Below are positions 31,921 to 39,834 of a DNA stretch of 64,000 bases, one piece after another. The first letter of the stretch is position 1. Each line of letters starts with the position of its first letter. A model generated the notes under the pieces. That model ran no database searches, was not told the DNA's origin, and saw only the letters and a list, made by a program, of their open reading frames with translations. The stretch comes from Calidifontibacillus erzurumensis (lineage in GTDB: Bacteria; Bacillota; Bacilli; Bacillales; Bacillaceae_J), in assembly GCF_013303125.1 (NCBI RefSeq), contig NZ_JABTTE010000001.1, positions 62,001 through 126,000 on the forward strand, read 5' to 3'. Both the position numbers and the translations under genes were made by a program.

Positions 31921-32364
31921 TTGGCACAACTTACTGATGTATTAAACAAACAAATCGCAAACTGGACTGTTCTATATGTAAAGCTTCATAATTATCATTG
32001 GTATGTAAAGGGAGGCCACTTCTTTACTTTACATACAAAATTTGAAGAATTTTATAATGAAGCAAGCCTTCATATTGATGAGTTGGCAGAGCGCTTATTG
32101 ACAATCGGCGGTCAACCAGTGGCAACAATGAAAGAGTGCTTGGAAATGTCTTCAATTCAAGAAGCGGCAGGAAACGAAACAGCAGAACAAATGGTTCAAG
32201 TATTAGTGGATGACTTTTCAAAAATGGTTGCAGAATTAAAAGAAGGTATGGACTTAGCAGATGAATTAAATGATGAGATTACCGGTGATATGCTTCTAGC
32301 AATCCATGGCAGCCTTGAAAAACATGTATGGATGCTAAAAGCATTCTTAGGAAAAGCAGTTTAA
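31921..32364 (+). CDS. dps: Dps-family DNA-protecting miniferritin
   Basis: A 147-residue four-helix protein. The intersubunit ferroxidase residues are visible: [11 protein letters not shown] (His), [15 protein letters not shown] (His/Asp-region) and [15 protein letters not shown] (Asp, Glu). Dps dodecamers oxidise Fe(II) with peroxide, store the iron and guard DNA. The B. subtilis counterparts are MrgA (PerR-controlled) and Dps (SigB). TTG 31921 is the likely start, 10 bases after AAAGGAG. Terminated by a strong hairpin. Confidence 0.95.
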   Translation: MAQLTDVLNKQIANWTVLYVKLHNYHWYVKGGHFFTLHTKFEEFYNEASLHIDELAERLLTIGGQPVATMKECLEMSSIQEAAGNETAEQMVQVLVDDFSKMVAELKEGMDLADELNDEITGDMLLAIHGSLEKHVWMLKAFLGKAV

Positions 32365-32400
32365 TTATTTATAAGAAGAGTTAAGCTGGTCCATAATAAA

Positions 32401-32444
32401 AAAAGGCAAGTGGGGATCGTATTTACTCATCTCACTTGCCTTTT
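32401..32444. terminator. Bidirectional terminator between dps and yfiY
   Basis: AAAAGGCAAGTG and CACTTGCCTTTT are perfect complements; T/A runs on both sides serve both converging genes. Confidence 0.92.
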
Positions 32445-32454
32445 GAATGTTTCA

Positions 32455-33438
32455 TTATTGTAAGAAATATTTTTCCAAATCGTCAATCATTAAGTTAGCA
32501 GCAATAACGCCACCTGCGGTATTCCAAATGGCATCATCAACTTTATAGACTTTCCCTTTTTGTACAACATCAAGCTTTTGGAATAATGGGTCGTTAATCC
32601 ATTCTTGTTCGATTTTGCTTGCTTCACCGTCGCCAGTTTCATAAGTGAAGTAGAAAAGAATGTCTCCATCCATTTGTGGAATCATTTCTTTTGTAACGCC
32701 TCTAATTGCAAAATCATTCACATCTTGAGATTCAGGACGTGCAAACCCAATCTCTTCTAAAATTACACCGGAAAATGAATCTTTTTGATAAATTCGTACT
32801 TCTCCTCCAGTAAAGCGAACGATTGAAACTTTTTGATTTAATTTATCGCCAGCTTTTTCCTTGAATTCATTGATCCGATTTTCGTAAGCTTCAAGAACTT
32901 CTTTTCCCTTTTCTTCTTTATTAATAGCTTTCGCATAAAGTTGGAAATTTTCTTTCCAGTCACCGCGCAACGTTTCAGCAAATACTGTTGGTGCAATTGC
33001 ACTTAATTGTTCATAAACTGCTTCTTGGCGCATTTTATTTCCAATAATTAAATCAGGTTGGAGGGCAGCAATGGCTTCGAGATTTGGTTCACTTTCTGTA
33101 CCAACTTCTGTAACACCTTCCATTTGGTCTGCAATATGTGGATACCATGGGTCACCTAGCCATGATTTTACAGCACCAACTGGAGTTACTCCCATTGCGA
33201 GCAATGCTTCTGTTCCTTCATTTGTTAAAATAACAATTTTTTCAGGAGTACCTTCAATTGTTGTTTCACCCATTGCATGTTTAACAGTGTAGGTTGTTTT
33301 TTCTGTTTGTGGAGCCTCATTTTTTTGTTTATTTTCTTTGGAGCTCGTTTTTCCATCTTTCGCACCACAACCCGCTAAAATGAGTGAAAGGGAACATAGA
33401 AGGGCCATGATCCAAAAGGTAACTTTTTTATTTAACAT
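32455..33438 (-). CDS. yfiY: Schizokinen/arthrobactin-type siderophore-binding lipoprotein YfiY
   Basis: A 327-residue lipoprotein (lipobox ILAGC). The mature part matches B. subtilis YfiY closely in phrase after phrase: ILTNEGTEALLAMGVTPVGA, VKSWLGDPWYPHIADQM, QPDLIIGNKMRQEAVYEQL, AETLRGDWKENFQLYAKA and VDDAIWNTAGGVIAANL. YfiY binds the hydroxamate-citrate siderophores schizokinen and arthrobactin. Divergent placement from the two permeases is also as in B. subtilis (yfiY | yfiZ-yfhA). ATG 33438 follows AAAGGAG. Confidence 0.93.
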   Translation of the reverse strand: MLNKKVTFWIMALLCSLSLILAGCGAKDGKTSSKENKQKNEAPQTEKTTYTVKHAMGETTIEGTPEKIVILTNEGTEALLAMGVTPVGAVKSWLGDPWYPHIADQMEGVTEVGTESEPNLEAIAALQPDLIIGNKMRQEAVYEQLSAIAPTVFAETLRGDWKENFQLYAKAINKEEKGKEVLEAYENRINEFKEKAGDKLNQKVSIVRFTGGEVRIYQKDSFSGVILEEIGFARPESQDVNDFAIRGVTKEMIPQMDGDILFYFTYETGDGEASKIEQEWINDPLFQKLDVVQKGKVYKVDDAIWNTAGGVIAANLMIDDLEKYFLQ

Positions 33439-33473
33439 GTTGAATAAATCTCCTTTCAAAATCTATGTAATCA

Positions 33474-33522
33474 ATAATGATTTTCATTATTAAATCATAA
33501 TTTCTTGAAAAAATATTGTCAA
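33474..33522 (-). promoter_or_regulatory. yfiY promoter with Fur box
   Basis: On the minus strand TTGACA (33522-33517) and TATGAT (33499-33494) are 17 bases apart. A strong Fur-like palindrome, AATAATGATTTTCATTATT (33474-33492), lies immediately downstream of the −10. Confidence 0.9.
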
Positions 33523-33530
33523 TACCTAAA

Positions 33531-33580
33531 TGAAAATGATATTCAAATTCATTGACAGTAGATATTTCTTTCAATAGACT
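33531..33580 (+). promoter_or_regulatory. yfiZ promoter with Fur box
   Basis: TTGACA (33552-33557) and TAGACT (33575-33580) are 17 bases apart. TGAAAATGATATTCAAATT (33531-33549) lies just upstream. The two divergent promoters together have two Fur-like sites. Confidence 0.8.
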
Positions 33581-33620
33581 AAAAGAAGAAAAATCGAGCT
33601 TAGTTTGTTGAGGGGAAAAT

Positions 33621-34625
33621 ATGGTACTGAAAACGACATCATCGAAAATAATAGGACTTATCCTTGGATTTATTTTATTTTTATTATTCATTTGCTTCAG
33701 TATTGTTTATGGCTATACAGATACAACTTGGAAAATGGCTTATCAATCTTTTACTTCCTTTGATGGTTCTAATGAACATATCATCATTCAAACTGTACGA
33801 TTGCCAAGGGCATTAATAGGAGCAGCTATTGGTGCAAGTCTTGGAGTATCTGGTGCTTTAATTCAAGCGTTGACGAAAAATCCATTAGCAGATCCAAAAA
33901 TATTAGGGATTAATGCGGGAGCAAGTTTTGCTATTGTTGCCGCTGTGACTTTTCTTTCGATCAGCTCTTTAGATGCTTTTGTTTGGATAGCATTTTTAGG
34001 AGCAGCTGTTAGTGGTATAATTGTTTTTTTTCTTGGAACTATTGGAAAAGAAGGGTTAACACCATTGAAATTTACGCTGGCAGGAGCTGCGGTTTGGGCA
34101 TTGTTTTCTTCATTTACACAAGGATTGCTAGTATTAAATGAAAAAGCATTAGAAGAAGTTATATTTTGGTTAGCAGGATCCATTTCAGGTAGGAAAATGG
34201 AATATTTATATCGTGTGATGCCTTATTTAACAGCTGCTTGGTGCGCTTCTTTTGTCATAGCCCGTCATATTAACTTGTTAACGATGGGGGAGGATGTAGC
34301 GAAAGGCCTTGGACAGAGAACTGGGGTCATAAAATTCATTACTGGTTTATTAATTATTTTGTTGGCCGGATCTAGTGTTGCCGTTGCAGGTCCGATAGGA
34401 TTTATTGGCATTATTGTCCCTCATATCGCTCGTTACATCGTAGGAATAGATCACCGTTGGCTCATTCCATACTGTGCTTTGATTGGCGGCATGCTCCTTA
34501 ATCTTGCAGACATTAGCGCGCGGTATGTGATCATGCCGCAGGAGGTTCCTGTTGGTGTCATGACAGCGATCATTGGTGCGCCTTTCTTTATTTACATAGC
34601 CCGTAAAGGGGTGTTCAAGAAATGA
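33621..34625 (+). CDS. yfiZ: Siderophore permease YfiZ (FecCD type)
   Basis: A 334-residue polytopic permease, nearly the same length as B. subtilis YfiZ. Family phrases: TVRLPRALIGAAIGASLGVS, LIQALTKNPLADPKILGINA, GPIGFIGIIVPHIARYIVG and PQEVPVGVMTAIIGAPFFIY. GAGGGG precedes ATG 33621. It overlaps the next permease gene by four bases. Confidence 0.92.
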   Translation: MVLKTTSSKIIGLILGFILFLLFICFSIVYGYTDTTWKMAYQSFTSFDGSNEHIIIQTVRLPRALIGAAIGASLGVSGALIQALTKNPLADPKILGINAGASFAIVAAVTFLSISSLDAFVWIAFLGAAVSGIIVFFLGTIGKEGLTPLKFTLAGAAVWALFSSFTQGLLVLNEKALEEVIFWLAGSISGRKMEYLYRVMPYLTAAWCASFVIARHINLLTMGEDVAKGLGQRTGVIKFITGLLIILLAGSSVAVAGPIGFIGIIVPHIARYIVGIDHRWLIPYCALIGGMLLNLADISARYVIMPQEVPVGVMTAIIGAPFFIYIARKGVFKK

Positions 34626-35671
34626 GAAAATATATATCGCTTCGAGTTGGAAAAGGGATGATTTCCTTTTTAGTGGATAAAAAAGCACTCTTGATAACAG
34701 TTTTATTGACTGTATTGACGATTTTCCTATTTTTGTTTAGTACCGGCATGGGGACGATGAAAATTAGCATTGGTGATGTGATCGATGTGATTCTCGGTAA
34801 AGGAGAAGCGATGCATGCCCTTGTCATTCAATCTTTCCGACTGCCTCGAATATTAGCAGCCATTTTAGTCGGCATGGCTCTTGCAGTAGCTGGAGCTATT
34901 TTGCAGGGTATCGTAAGAAATCCACTTGCCTCGCCGGATATTTTAGGAATTACTGGTGGCGCTGCGGTAGCTGTTGTGTTATTTTTAACGTTATTTAGCG
35001 ATGAGAATAATGCTTTAACCGTCAGTATTAAATGGATGCCTCTTGCCGCTTTCCTAGGTGCTACGATCATTGCATTATTCATCTATATATTAGCTTGGGA
35101 CAACGGTGGGGTGTCACCGCTTAAGCTTGTGTTGGTGGGGATTGGCTTATATGCCCTCACGCAAGCTATAACAACATTGTTAATGATTTTAGGTCCTATT
35201 TATCGCGCTAGCCAAGCGAATATTTGGCTAACAGGAACGGTATATGGTACAAATTGGGAAAATGTAAAAATCCTTGCACCATGGACGATCATCTTACTAG
35301 TCATTACTTTCGTTTCAACAAGGCACTTAAATATTCAAGAATTGGGGGATGATGTTGCGACAGGTGTAGGCAGCCGTGTAGCGAGACAACGTTTAAAGTT
35401 GCTTCTTCTCAGTACTGGATTAACAGGAGGCGCTGTTGCTTTTGCTGGAGGAATCGGTTTTGTAGGTTTGCTTGCACCACATATTGCAAGACGAATTGTT
35501 GGATCAGCATTTGGTGCGTTATTGCCTGTTAGCGCACTAATTGGTGCAATTCTTGTAATGGTCAGCGATTTGATTGGTAGAACGATGTTTGGTGCTGCAG
35601 AAATTCCGGCAGGTGTTTTTACAGCAGCGATTGGTGCGCCTTATTTTATTTACTTGCTCTTTAAAAAATAG
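34622..35671 (+). CDS. yfhA: Siderophore permease YfhA (FecCD type)
   Basis: A 349-residue polytopic permease with a hydrophilic N-terminal extension of about 20 residues, as in B. subtilis YfhA (about 343). Hallmarks: QSFRLPRILAAILVGMALAV, ILQGIVRNPLASPDILG, GGIGFVGLLAPHIARRIVG and AEIPAGVFTAAIGAPYFIY. It should form the pore with YfiZ. Translation is coupled by the ATGA overlap. Confidence 0.92.
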   Translation: MRKYISLRVGKGMISFLVDKKALLITVLLTVLTIFLFLFSTGMGTMKISIGDVIDVILGKGEAMHALVIQSFRLPRILAAILVGMALAVAGAILQGIVRNPLASPDILGITGGAAVAVVLFLTLFSDENNALTVSIKWMPLAAFLGATIIALFIYILAWDNGGVSPLKLVLVGIGLYALTQAITTLLMILGPIYRASQANIWLTGTVYGTNWENVKILAPWTIILLVITFVSTRHLNIQELGDDVATGVGSRVARQRLKLLLLSTGLTGGAVAFAGGIGFVGLLAPHIARRIVGSAFGALLPVSALIGAILVMVSDLIGRTMFGAAEIPAGVFTAAIGAPYFIYLLFKK

Positions 35672-35715
35672 GTTAAGCGAGCCTGAAATTATTGAACGCA
35701 GAGGAGATTTTGAAA

Positions 35716-36585
35716 ATGAAAAATAATGCGCTAGAAACGAAATCATTGACTATTCGTTATGGTGAAACTACGGTTATAGATGAATTAGATATGACCATTC
35801 CAAAAGGAAAAATAACCGTATTTATTGGCAGCAATGGCTGTGGGAAATCAACGCTCTTGCGCTCAATGGCCCGGTTGTTAAAACCGAATAGCGGATCAGT
35901 CCTACTTGATGGTGCAATGATCCATAAAATGTCAACAAAAGAAGTTGCCAAAAAGCTTGCCATTTTGCCGCAAGGACCTGAAGCACCAGAAGGGCTAACG
36001 GTATTGCAATTAGTCAAACAAGGAAGATATCCATATCAAAATTGGCTGAAGCAATGGTCTGATGAGGATGAACAAAAAGTAAAGGCTGCTCTAAAAGCAA
36101 CCAATATGATGGAATTTGCAGAAAGAAATGTTGACTCGCTTTCGGGCGGGCAGAGGCAGCGGGCATGGATTGCGATGACTCTTGCCCAAGATACCGATAC
36201 GATTCTATTAGATGAGCCTACAACCTATCTTGATATGACTCATCAAATTGAAATTCTTGACTTATTGTATGAATTAAATGAAAAAGAAAAAAGAACAATT
36301 ATTATGGTATTGCATGATTTAAATTTAGCTTGCCGTTATGCTCATCATATTGTTGCCGTTTCAAATAAAAAAATTTATGCACAAGGGAAGCCTGAAGAAA
36401 TCATTAACACTAAGCTTGTATATGAAGTTTTTCAAATGGAATGTCAAATTATGATTGATCCGATTTTTGGAACTCCTTTATGTATTCCTTATGGAAAGGG
36501 GCGTCGATTACAAAATGCCGAAAGTGATTACTTTGAAAAAAGCCAGTCTTCTTCAAGAAGAAATCGAGCAGCTTCAACAGTATAG
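35716..36585 (+). CDS. Siderophore ABC transporter ATPase (YusV type)
   Basis: A 289-residue ATPase. Walker A GSNGCGKST, signature LSGGQRQRAWIAM, Walker B TILLDEPTTYLD and switch VLHDLNLA are intact. In B. subtilis the stand-alone ATPase YusV energises YfiYZ-YfhA and FeuABC; here a YusV-like ATPase is encoded inside the operon. GAGGAG lies 9 bases before ATG 35716. The 3' end overlaps the following reductase gene by about 70 bases, which is unusually long. Confidence 0.9.
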   Translation: MKNNALETKSLTIRYGETTVIDELDMTIPKGKITVFIGSNGCGKSTLLRSMARLLKPNSGSVLLDGAMIHKMSTKEVAKKLAILPQGPEAPEGLTVLQLVKQGRYPYQNWLKQWSDEDEQKVKAALKATNMMEFAERNVDSLSGGQRQRAWIAMTLAQDTDTILLDEPTTYLDMTHQIEILDLLYELNEKEKRTIIMVLHDLNLACRYAHHIVAVSNKKIYAQGKPEEIINTKLVYEVFQMECQIMIDPIFGTPLCIPYGKGRRLQNAESDYFEKSQSSSRRNRAASTV

Positions 36586-37279
36586 ATTTTATACTCGACA
36601 TGAGATAGATGATAAAGAAGCCATTCGTATGATTGATCTTATCGATGAAAAAAATTTGAAGCCATTCATGGAGTCTGTAAAAGATAAGCTTCATGCCCCT
36701 AGTGTAACGGTTGCTGCTTCTCTTTTTTCAAAACGATATAGCTATCTTTTATTAGTGCCAGCGCTATATGCATTTTCTAGATACAATAAGTTTTTAAATG
36801 TTTCCATTGAAAACGTAGAAATCATGGACTGCTATGAAAACGGGATATGGCTTCCAAAACTTATTTTAAGGGATGATGCAGTTCAAGTGGCTAGTTCAGA
36901 GGAAGAGCGTACGAAAGCAAGAAGCATTTTTTTTAAACAGCTTTTTTCTGAACATCTCAATGTCATGTTAAATGCTCTCGCTTCGGTCGGAAACTTATCG
37001 AAACAAACGCTCTGGGAAAATGCTGCCGTTTATATATTTTGGCTGTATGAAAAAGCCTTGTATGACCTCGATTGCGATCATGCCAATGAAGATTATTGCT
37101 TTTTATTATCTGAAGAAGATGGTTCTATTTTTGGTACTGGACAAAAAAACCCTTTATCCCGGTTTAACAATGAAAAAACATTAGTAGAGTCGGAAGCTAT
37201 TCGAGTAAGAACAACATGCTGCTTGTCTTATCTAGTATCTGAAAAACAGATGTGCAAAATATGTCCTAAAAGATCGTAA
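36515..37279 (+). CDS. FhuF/FchR-type ferric siderophore reductase ([2Fe-2S])
   Basis: A 254-residue cytosolic protein ending with TTCCLSYLVSEKQMCKICPK, the C-C-x10-C-x2-C signature that holds a [2Fe-2S] cluster in FhuF-type reductases. These reduce ferric hydroxamate siderophores so that Fe(II) is released. Bacillus halodurans FchR (ferric schizokinen reductase) is a known relative, which agrees with the YfiY-type binder of this cluster. The N-terminal half resembles the IucA/IucC C-terminal-like region of FhuF. ATG 36515 is preferred; ATG 36491 is an alternative. The start lies inside the ATPase gene. Confidence 0.88.
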   Translation: MPKVITLKKASLLQEEIEQLQQYRFYTRHEIDDKEAIRMIDLIDEKNLKPFMESVKDKLHAPSVTVAASLFSKRYSYLLLVPALYAFSRYNKFLNVSIENVEIMDCYENGIWLPKLILRDDAVQVASSEEERTKARSIFFKQLFSEHLNVMLNALASVGNLSKQTLWENAAVYIFWLYEKALYDLDCDHANEDYCFLLSEEDGSIFGTGQKNPLSRFNNEKTLVESEAIRVRTTCCLSYLVSEKQMCKICPKRS

Positions 37280-37280
37280 G

Positions 37281-37308
37281 CCCGGGTGCTATGGACCCGG
37301 GTTTTTTA
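37281..37308 (+). terminator. Terminator after the reductase gene
   Basis: CCCGGGT and ACCCGGG form a perfect 7-bp GC-rich stem followed by six T. The T run overlaps the stop region of the converging DUF1540 gene. Confidence 0.9.
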
Positions 37309-37461
37309 AATTTTTGGCTCGAAAGTTTTGCAGTCTGTTTCTTCTTGTGAAGAAGCTTGCTTTCCATGATGGCTTACTACATAAATGGAATCTGCAGCAC
37401 ATTTGTTTCCAGCTGCCCAGTATTTACAGTTGCTTACTTCACATAAAACATCTTTAGCCAT
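37306..37461 (-). CDS. DUF1540 small Cys-rich protein
   Basis: A 51-residue protein starting at ATG 37461 with a good ribosome site (AAGGAG). The pattern VLCEVSNCKYWAAGNKCAAD, then SIYVVSHHG and ETDCKTFEP, matches the DUF1540 fold: four Cys placed to bind a metal, probably zinc. In Bacillaceae these small proteins are common and unexplained. A Fur-like box about 100 bases upstream suggests it too may be iron-controlled. Confidence 0.88.
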   Translation of the reverse strand: MAKDVLCEVSNCKYWAAGNKCAADSIYVVSHHGKQASSQEETDCKTFEPKI

Positions 37462-37561
37462 TACATTCAACTCCTTTTATTTTATTTGTAATACGATTTA
37501 TATCATAACCAGCATTAGCTCCGTTTATACAAAGGCATGAGTGTCAATATTATTTATTATG

Positions 37562-37579
37562 AATGATTTTCATTATCAA
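37562..37579 (-). promoter_or_regulatory. Fur-like box between the DUF1540 gene and the orphan gene
   Basis: AATGATTTTCATTATCAA is a near-palindromic Fur-like site. It is about 100 bases from the DUF1540 start and about 30 bases upstream of the −35 of the other gene, so it could act on either. Confidence 0.7.
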
Positions 37580-37607
37580 TATACATAATTTAGTACAAAA
37601 AAATACA

Positions 37608-37670
37608 TTGACCTGATAATAATTCTCATATAAAATAAAAATATAGTGAAAATGAGAGTTATTCTCAACA
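37608..37670 (+). promoter_or_regulatory. Promoter with Fur-like boxes before the orphan gene
   Basis: TTGACC (37608-37613) and TAAAAT (37631-37636) are 17 bases apart. GATAATAATTCTCATAT fills the spacer and TGAAAATGAGAGTTATTCTC follows the −10. Confidence 0.8.
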
Positions 37671-37683
37671 AGGAGGATGCTTC

Positions 37684-38148
37684 ATGACTGGTAAAATTAT
37701 TGGTTTTACTGATATTCATTCGATTTTGGCAAATGAACGAAAAATTGGCGGTGTAATTGAAGCGAAAAAAATTGTTTTGCGTACTGGAGAAGAATATAAT
37801 CATCCGGTTATAACGAATATAGACTTTTGTGGAGGAACATTTTATACAATTGGCTTTTTTACGGAAAATGGCGGTCATATGATTGTAAATGTAACGGATA
37901 TTAGCAAAATTGTTGAACCTGTTCATAAGAGAATATATGAAATGGACAATAAAGCTTATCAAAAGGAAAAATTAAAAGAAAAAAATGTCTATCTAAAAAA
38001 ACTTTGTGAATTAAACAAAGGCGTTTTCATTAAAACATTCATAGATGAAGTAAAACTTCTTGTTGATGATATTGGAATGGAAAATATTGAGGAAGATATC
38101 GATACGAGCTTTTTGCCGAAAAAGAATAAACTTATTAAAATTGCTTAG
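37684..38148 (+). CDS. Unknown Fur-box-controlled cytosolic protein
   Basis: A 154-residue soluble protein that I do not recognise. It has no signal peptide or membrane helix. The first 85 residues look like mixed beta (ITNIDFCGGTFYTIGFFTEN, GGHMIVNVTDISKIV), followed by a long basic and then acidic helical part. Only two Cys, far apart. The strong ribosome site AAGGAGG and the Fur promoter show it is a real, iron-controlled gene. It ends in a long hairpin that also ends the converging encapsulin gene. Confidence 0.75.
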   Translation: MTGKIIGFTDIHSILANERKIGGVIEAKKIVLRTGEEYNHPVITNIDFCGGTFYTIGFFTENGGHMIVNVTDISKIVEPVHKRIYEMDNKAYQKEKLKEKNVYLKKLCELNKGVFIKTFIDEVKLLVDDIGMENIEEDIDTSFLPKKNKLIKIA

Positions 38149-38152
38149 ATAA

Positions 38153-38214
38153 AAGGGATGCCTCAAATTGGAAGCGGAAAAAGTGGGTTCCGCTCTAGTT
38201 TGAGACATCCCTTG
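38153..38214. terminator. Long bidirectional terminator
   Basis: AAGGGATG/CATCCCTT at the base, CTCAAA/TTTGAG in the middle and GCGGAA/TTCCGC at the top form a long stem, shared by the converging genes. Confidence 0.85.
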
Positions 38215-38220
38215 TTTGTT

Positions 38221-39072
38221 TTATGATGATTTTGGATCTTCAAGCGTACAGATCGCACTTGGTCGTTTAATTCTTGGAACAATTGTTTCATAAATGCGGA
38301 AAAGATGGTTCATTTGCTCTTCGTCCATATAAGCTATATCAAAATCTTCTGCAATAGCTAAATCAACATTTTGTCGCCCCGTTGCAATAAGAACGCCTGC
38401 ATCTCCTTTAATTACAGGTGATTGGTAAACGCCATCTGTTACAAGCTCGCGAATATGTTCAATTTCCAGCACATTTGTACCTTGGTGAACACGATGCATA
38501 AGGGCGTACAATTGAGGAGAAACAATTAGCGCATATGGACCGGTATGTCCCATTTGCATTAATTTGTTCCTCGCTTCGACAATATCTTGGAAGGCATGTC
38601 CGGTTTTCTTCCAATCGCCACGAATATGTGTAATCCGACCTTTAACATTCATTAGTCCTTTAATATTAAATTGTTCTGAGCCGTTAAAAATTAAGTCGTC
38701 TTCTAAAAGTGCAAGCTGTGTTGCTGCATTTGCAGCTGTTGAAAAGTCGATGGGAATATCGAGAGTTCGTGCATGGGCAATATCACGCCAATAAAGCTTA
38801 AAATCTTTATAGAGAAGAGGGATTGTTAAATTTTCACGTTTTACTGGATTAGACACTTCTAATGTATCACCATGTAAACTAATTGTGCCTACATCTGATT
38901 CTTCATATACGTCGTTCATAATCGCTTGCACTCCACCGCCAAGAGGCCCGTATATGTCTAGAAAACGTCTGCCGATCAGAGTCCGTCTAGCATGGTGGAT
39001 CACAAGTTCTTGTAAGTCATTCCATTCTTTTTCGGTTAAAGGTGTTCCTGAATAGTGATTTGTCATACTCAT
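38221..39072 (-). CDS. Encapsulin shell protein (family 1)
   Basis: A 283-residue HK97-fold protein that forms the encapsulin nanocompartment. Family phrases: HHARRTLIGRRFLDIYGPLG, the E-loop region KRENLTIPLLYKDFKLYWRD, FNGSEQFNIKGLMNV and a C-terminal FRIYETIVPRIKRPSAICTL. It sits directly after an IMEF cargo gene, so the compartment should store iron. Firmicute IMEF encapsulins are the large T=4 type. The start at 39072 or at the second Met is unclear. Confidence 0.95.
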   Translation of the reverse strand: MSMTNHYSGTPLTEKEWNDLQELVIHHARRTLIGRRFLDIYGPLGGGVQAIMNDVYEESDVGTISLHGDTLEVSNPVKRENLTIPLLYKDFKLYWRDIAHARTLDIPIDFSTAANAATQLALLEDDLIFNGSEQFNIKGLMNVKGRITHIRGDWKKTGHAFQDIVEARNKLMQMGHTGPYALIVSPQLYALMHRVHQGTNVLEIEHIRELVTDGVYQSPVIKGDAGVLIATGRQNVDLAIAEDFDIAYMDEEQMNHLFRIYETIVPRIKRPSAICTLEDPKSS

Positions 39073-39085
39073 TTCAGATTCCCCT

Positions 39086-39652
39086 TTATAAATTTTTTAA
39101 GCTTCCTACAGTAAGTTTTTTAGTAATATGTTTATTTGCAAAAAACTTATGCAGTTTTACATGATCTTCTGCATTTTCTTTTTCATCCGTTGGTGTTGAA
39201 CCGGCTTTGTTAATTTTGCCATCAAATGTTTCGTTCAAAGCAGATAATAGCTCTTTTATTTTTGAATAATCACTTTCAGCCATTTCAAGCATGTTTTTCA
39301 AAAAAGATTCATGTTCACTGTTTTTGGCATCAAATATTGCTAATGTAAGATGCTCTTCAAAATTATGTAGACCAAATTTTTCAAGGCTGACGTCTTGCAA
39401 TAAATGAATAAAACTTATATTGTCTTGCATAGCATTGTCGCTGCTATTAAGAAAATGACGTACACGAGACAATAAGTCTTTCAGACGGTCCAATCGTTGT
39501 TCTTCCTCTTCATAAATATGGTGCCAGTATAAACGTTGGTGTTCATCTTGTGCACTTTCAATTTTCGGCTTTAAAAACTCCATAAATTTTTCAACAGCAC
39601 TTAAGTTTCGTGAGAATAAATCCTCTAATTCTTTCATTATTTCATCGGTCAT
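39086..39652 (-). CDS. IMEF encapsulin cargo (iron-mineralising ferritin-like protein)
   Basis: A 188-residue helical protein with a ferritin-like central part (WHHIYEEEEQRLDRLKDLL; FEEHLTLAIFDAKNSEHESF) rich in Glu and His for a diiron site. After a flexible linker the C terminus ends in KKLTVGSLKNL, which holds TVGSLK, the peptide that docks cargo to the inside of the encapsulin shell. This architecture is IMEF (iron-mineralising encapsulin-associated Firmicute protein). ATG 39652 is preceded by AGGGG; 13 bases separate it from the encapsulin gene. Confidence 0.92.
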   Translation of the reverse strand: MTDEIMKELEDLFSRNLSAVEKFMEFLKPKIESAQDEHQRLYWHHIYEEEEQRLDRLKDLLSRVRHFLNSSDNAMQDNISFIHLLQDVSLEKFGLHNFEEHLTLAIFDAKNSEHESFLKNMLEMAESDYSKIKELLSALNETFDGKINKAGSTPTDEKENAEDHVKLHKFFANKHITKKLTVGSLKNL

Positions 39653-39697
39653 CGCTTCAACCCCTAACAAATGAAGTAGTCATTATAAGATTTACAG

Positions 39698-39709
39698 ATC
39701 AGCGCTGAT
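39698..39709. promoter_or_regulatory. Perfect 12-bp palindrome upstream of the IMEF gene
   Basis: ATCAGCGCTGAT is a perfect palindrome 46 bases before the IMEF start. A TATAAT on the minus strand (about 39681-39686) lies between it and the gene, so it is at an operator-like position. Confidence 0.45.
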
Positions 39710-39768
39710 TTATACGTACTTACTGGGAAAAATATTGAAAAAAATAGTGATATTTATTCTCAATTATA

Positions 39769-39798
39769 TTGACAAAGAGAATCATTCTCAATTAAAAT
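39769..39798 (+). promoter_or_regulatory. Promoter with Fur-like box before the DUF2325 gene
   Basis: TTGACA (39769-39774) and TAAAAT (39793-39798) are 18 bases apart. The spacer contains GAGAATCATTCTC (39777-39789), a perfect palindrome of Fur type. Confidence 0.8.
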
Positions 39799-39834
39799 AA
39801 AAATAACAAATCAATCGGGATGGAGGTCATAAAA

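Noticed and set aside
38221-39072. Phage origin suggested by the HK97 fold of the shell protein
   Set aside because: No other phage genes; the IMEF cargo with its docking peptide shows it is an encapsulin.
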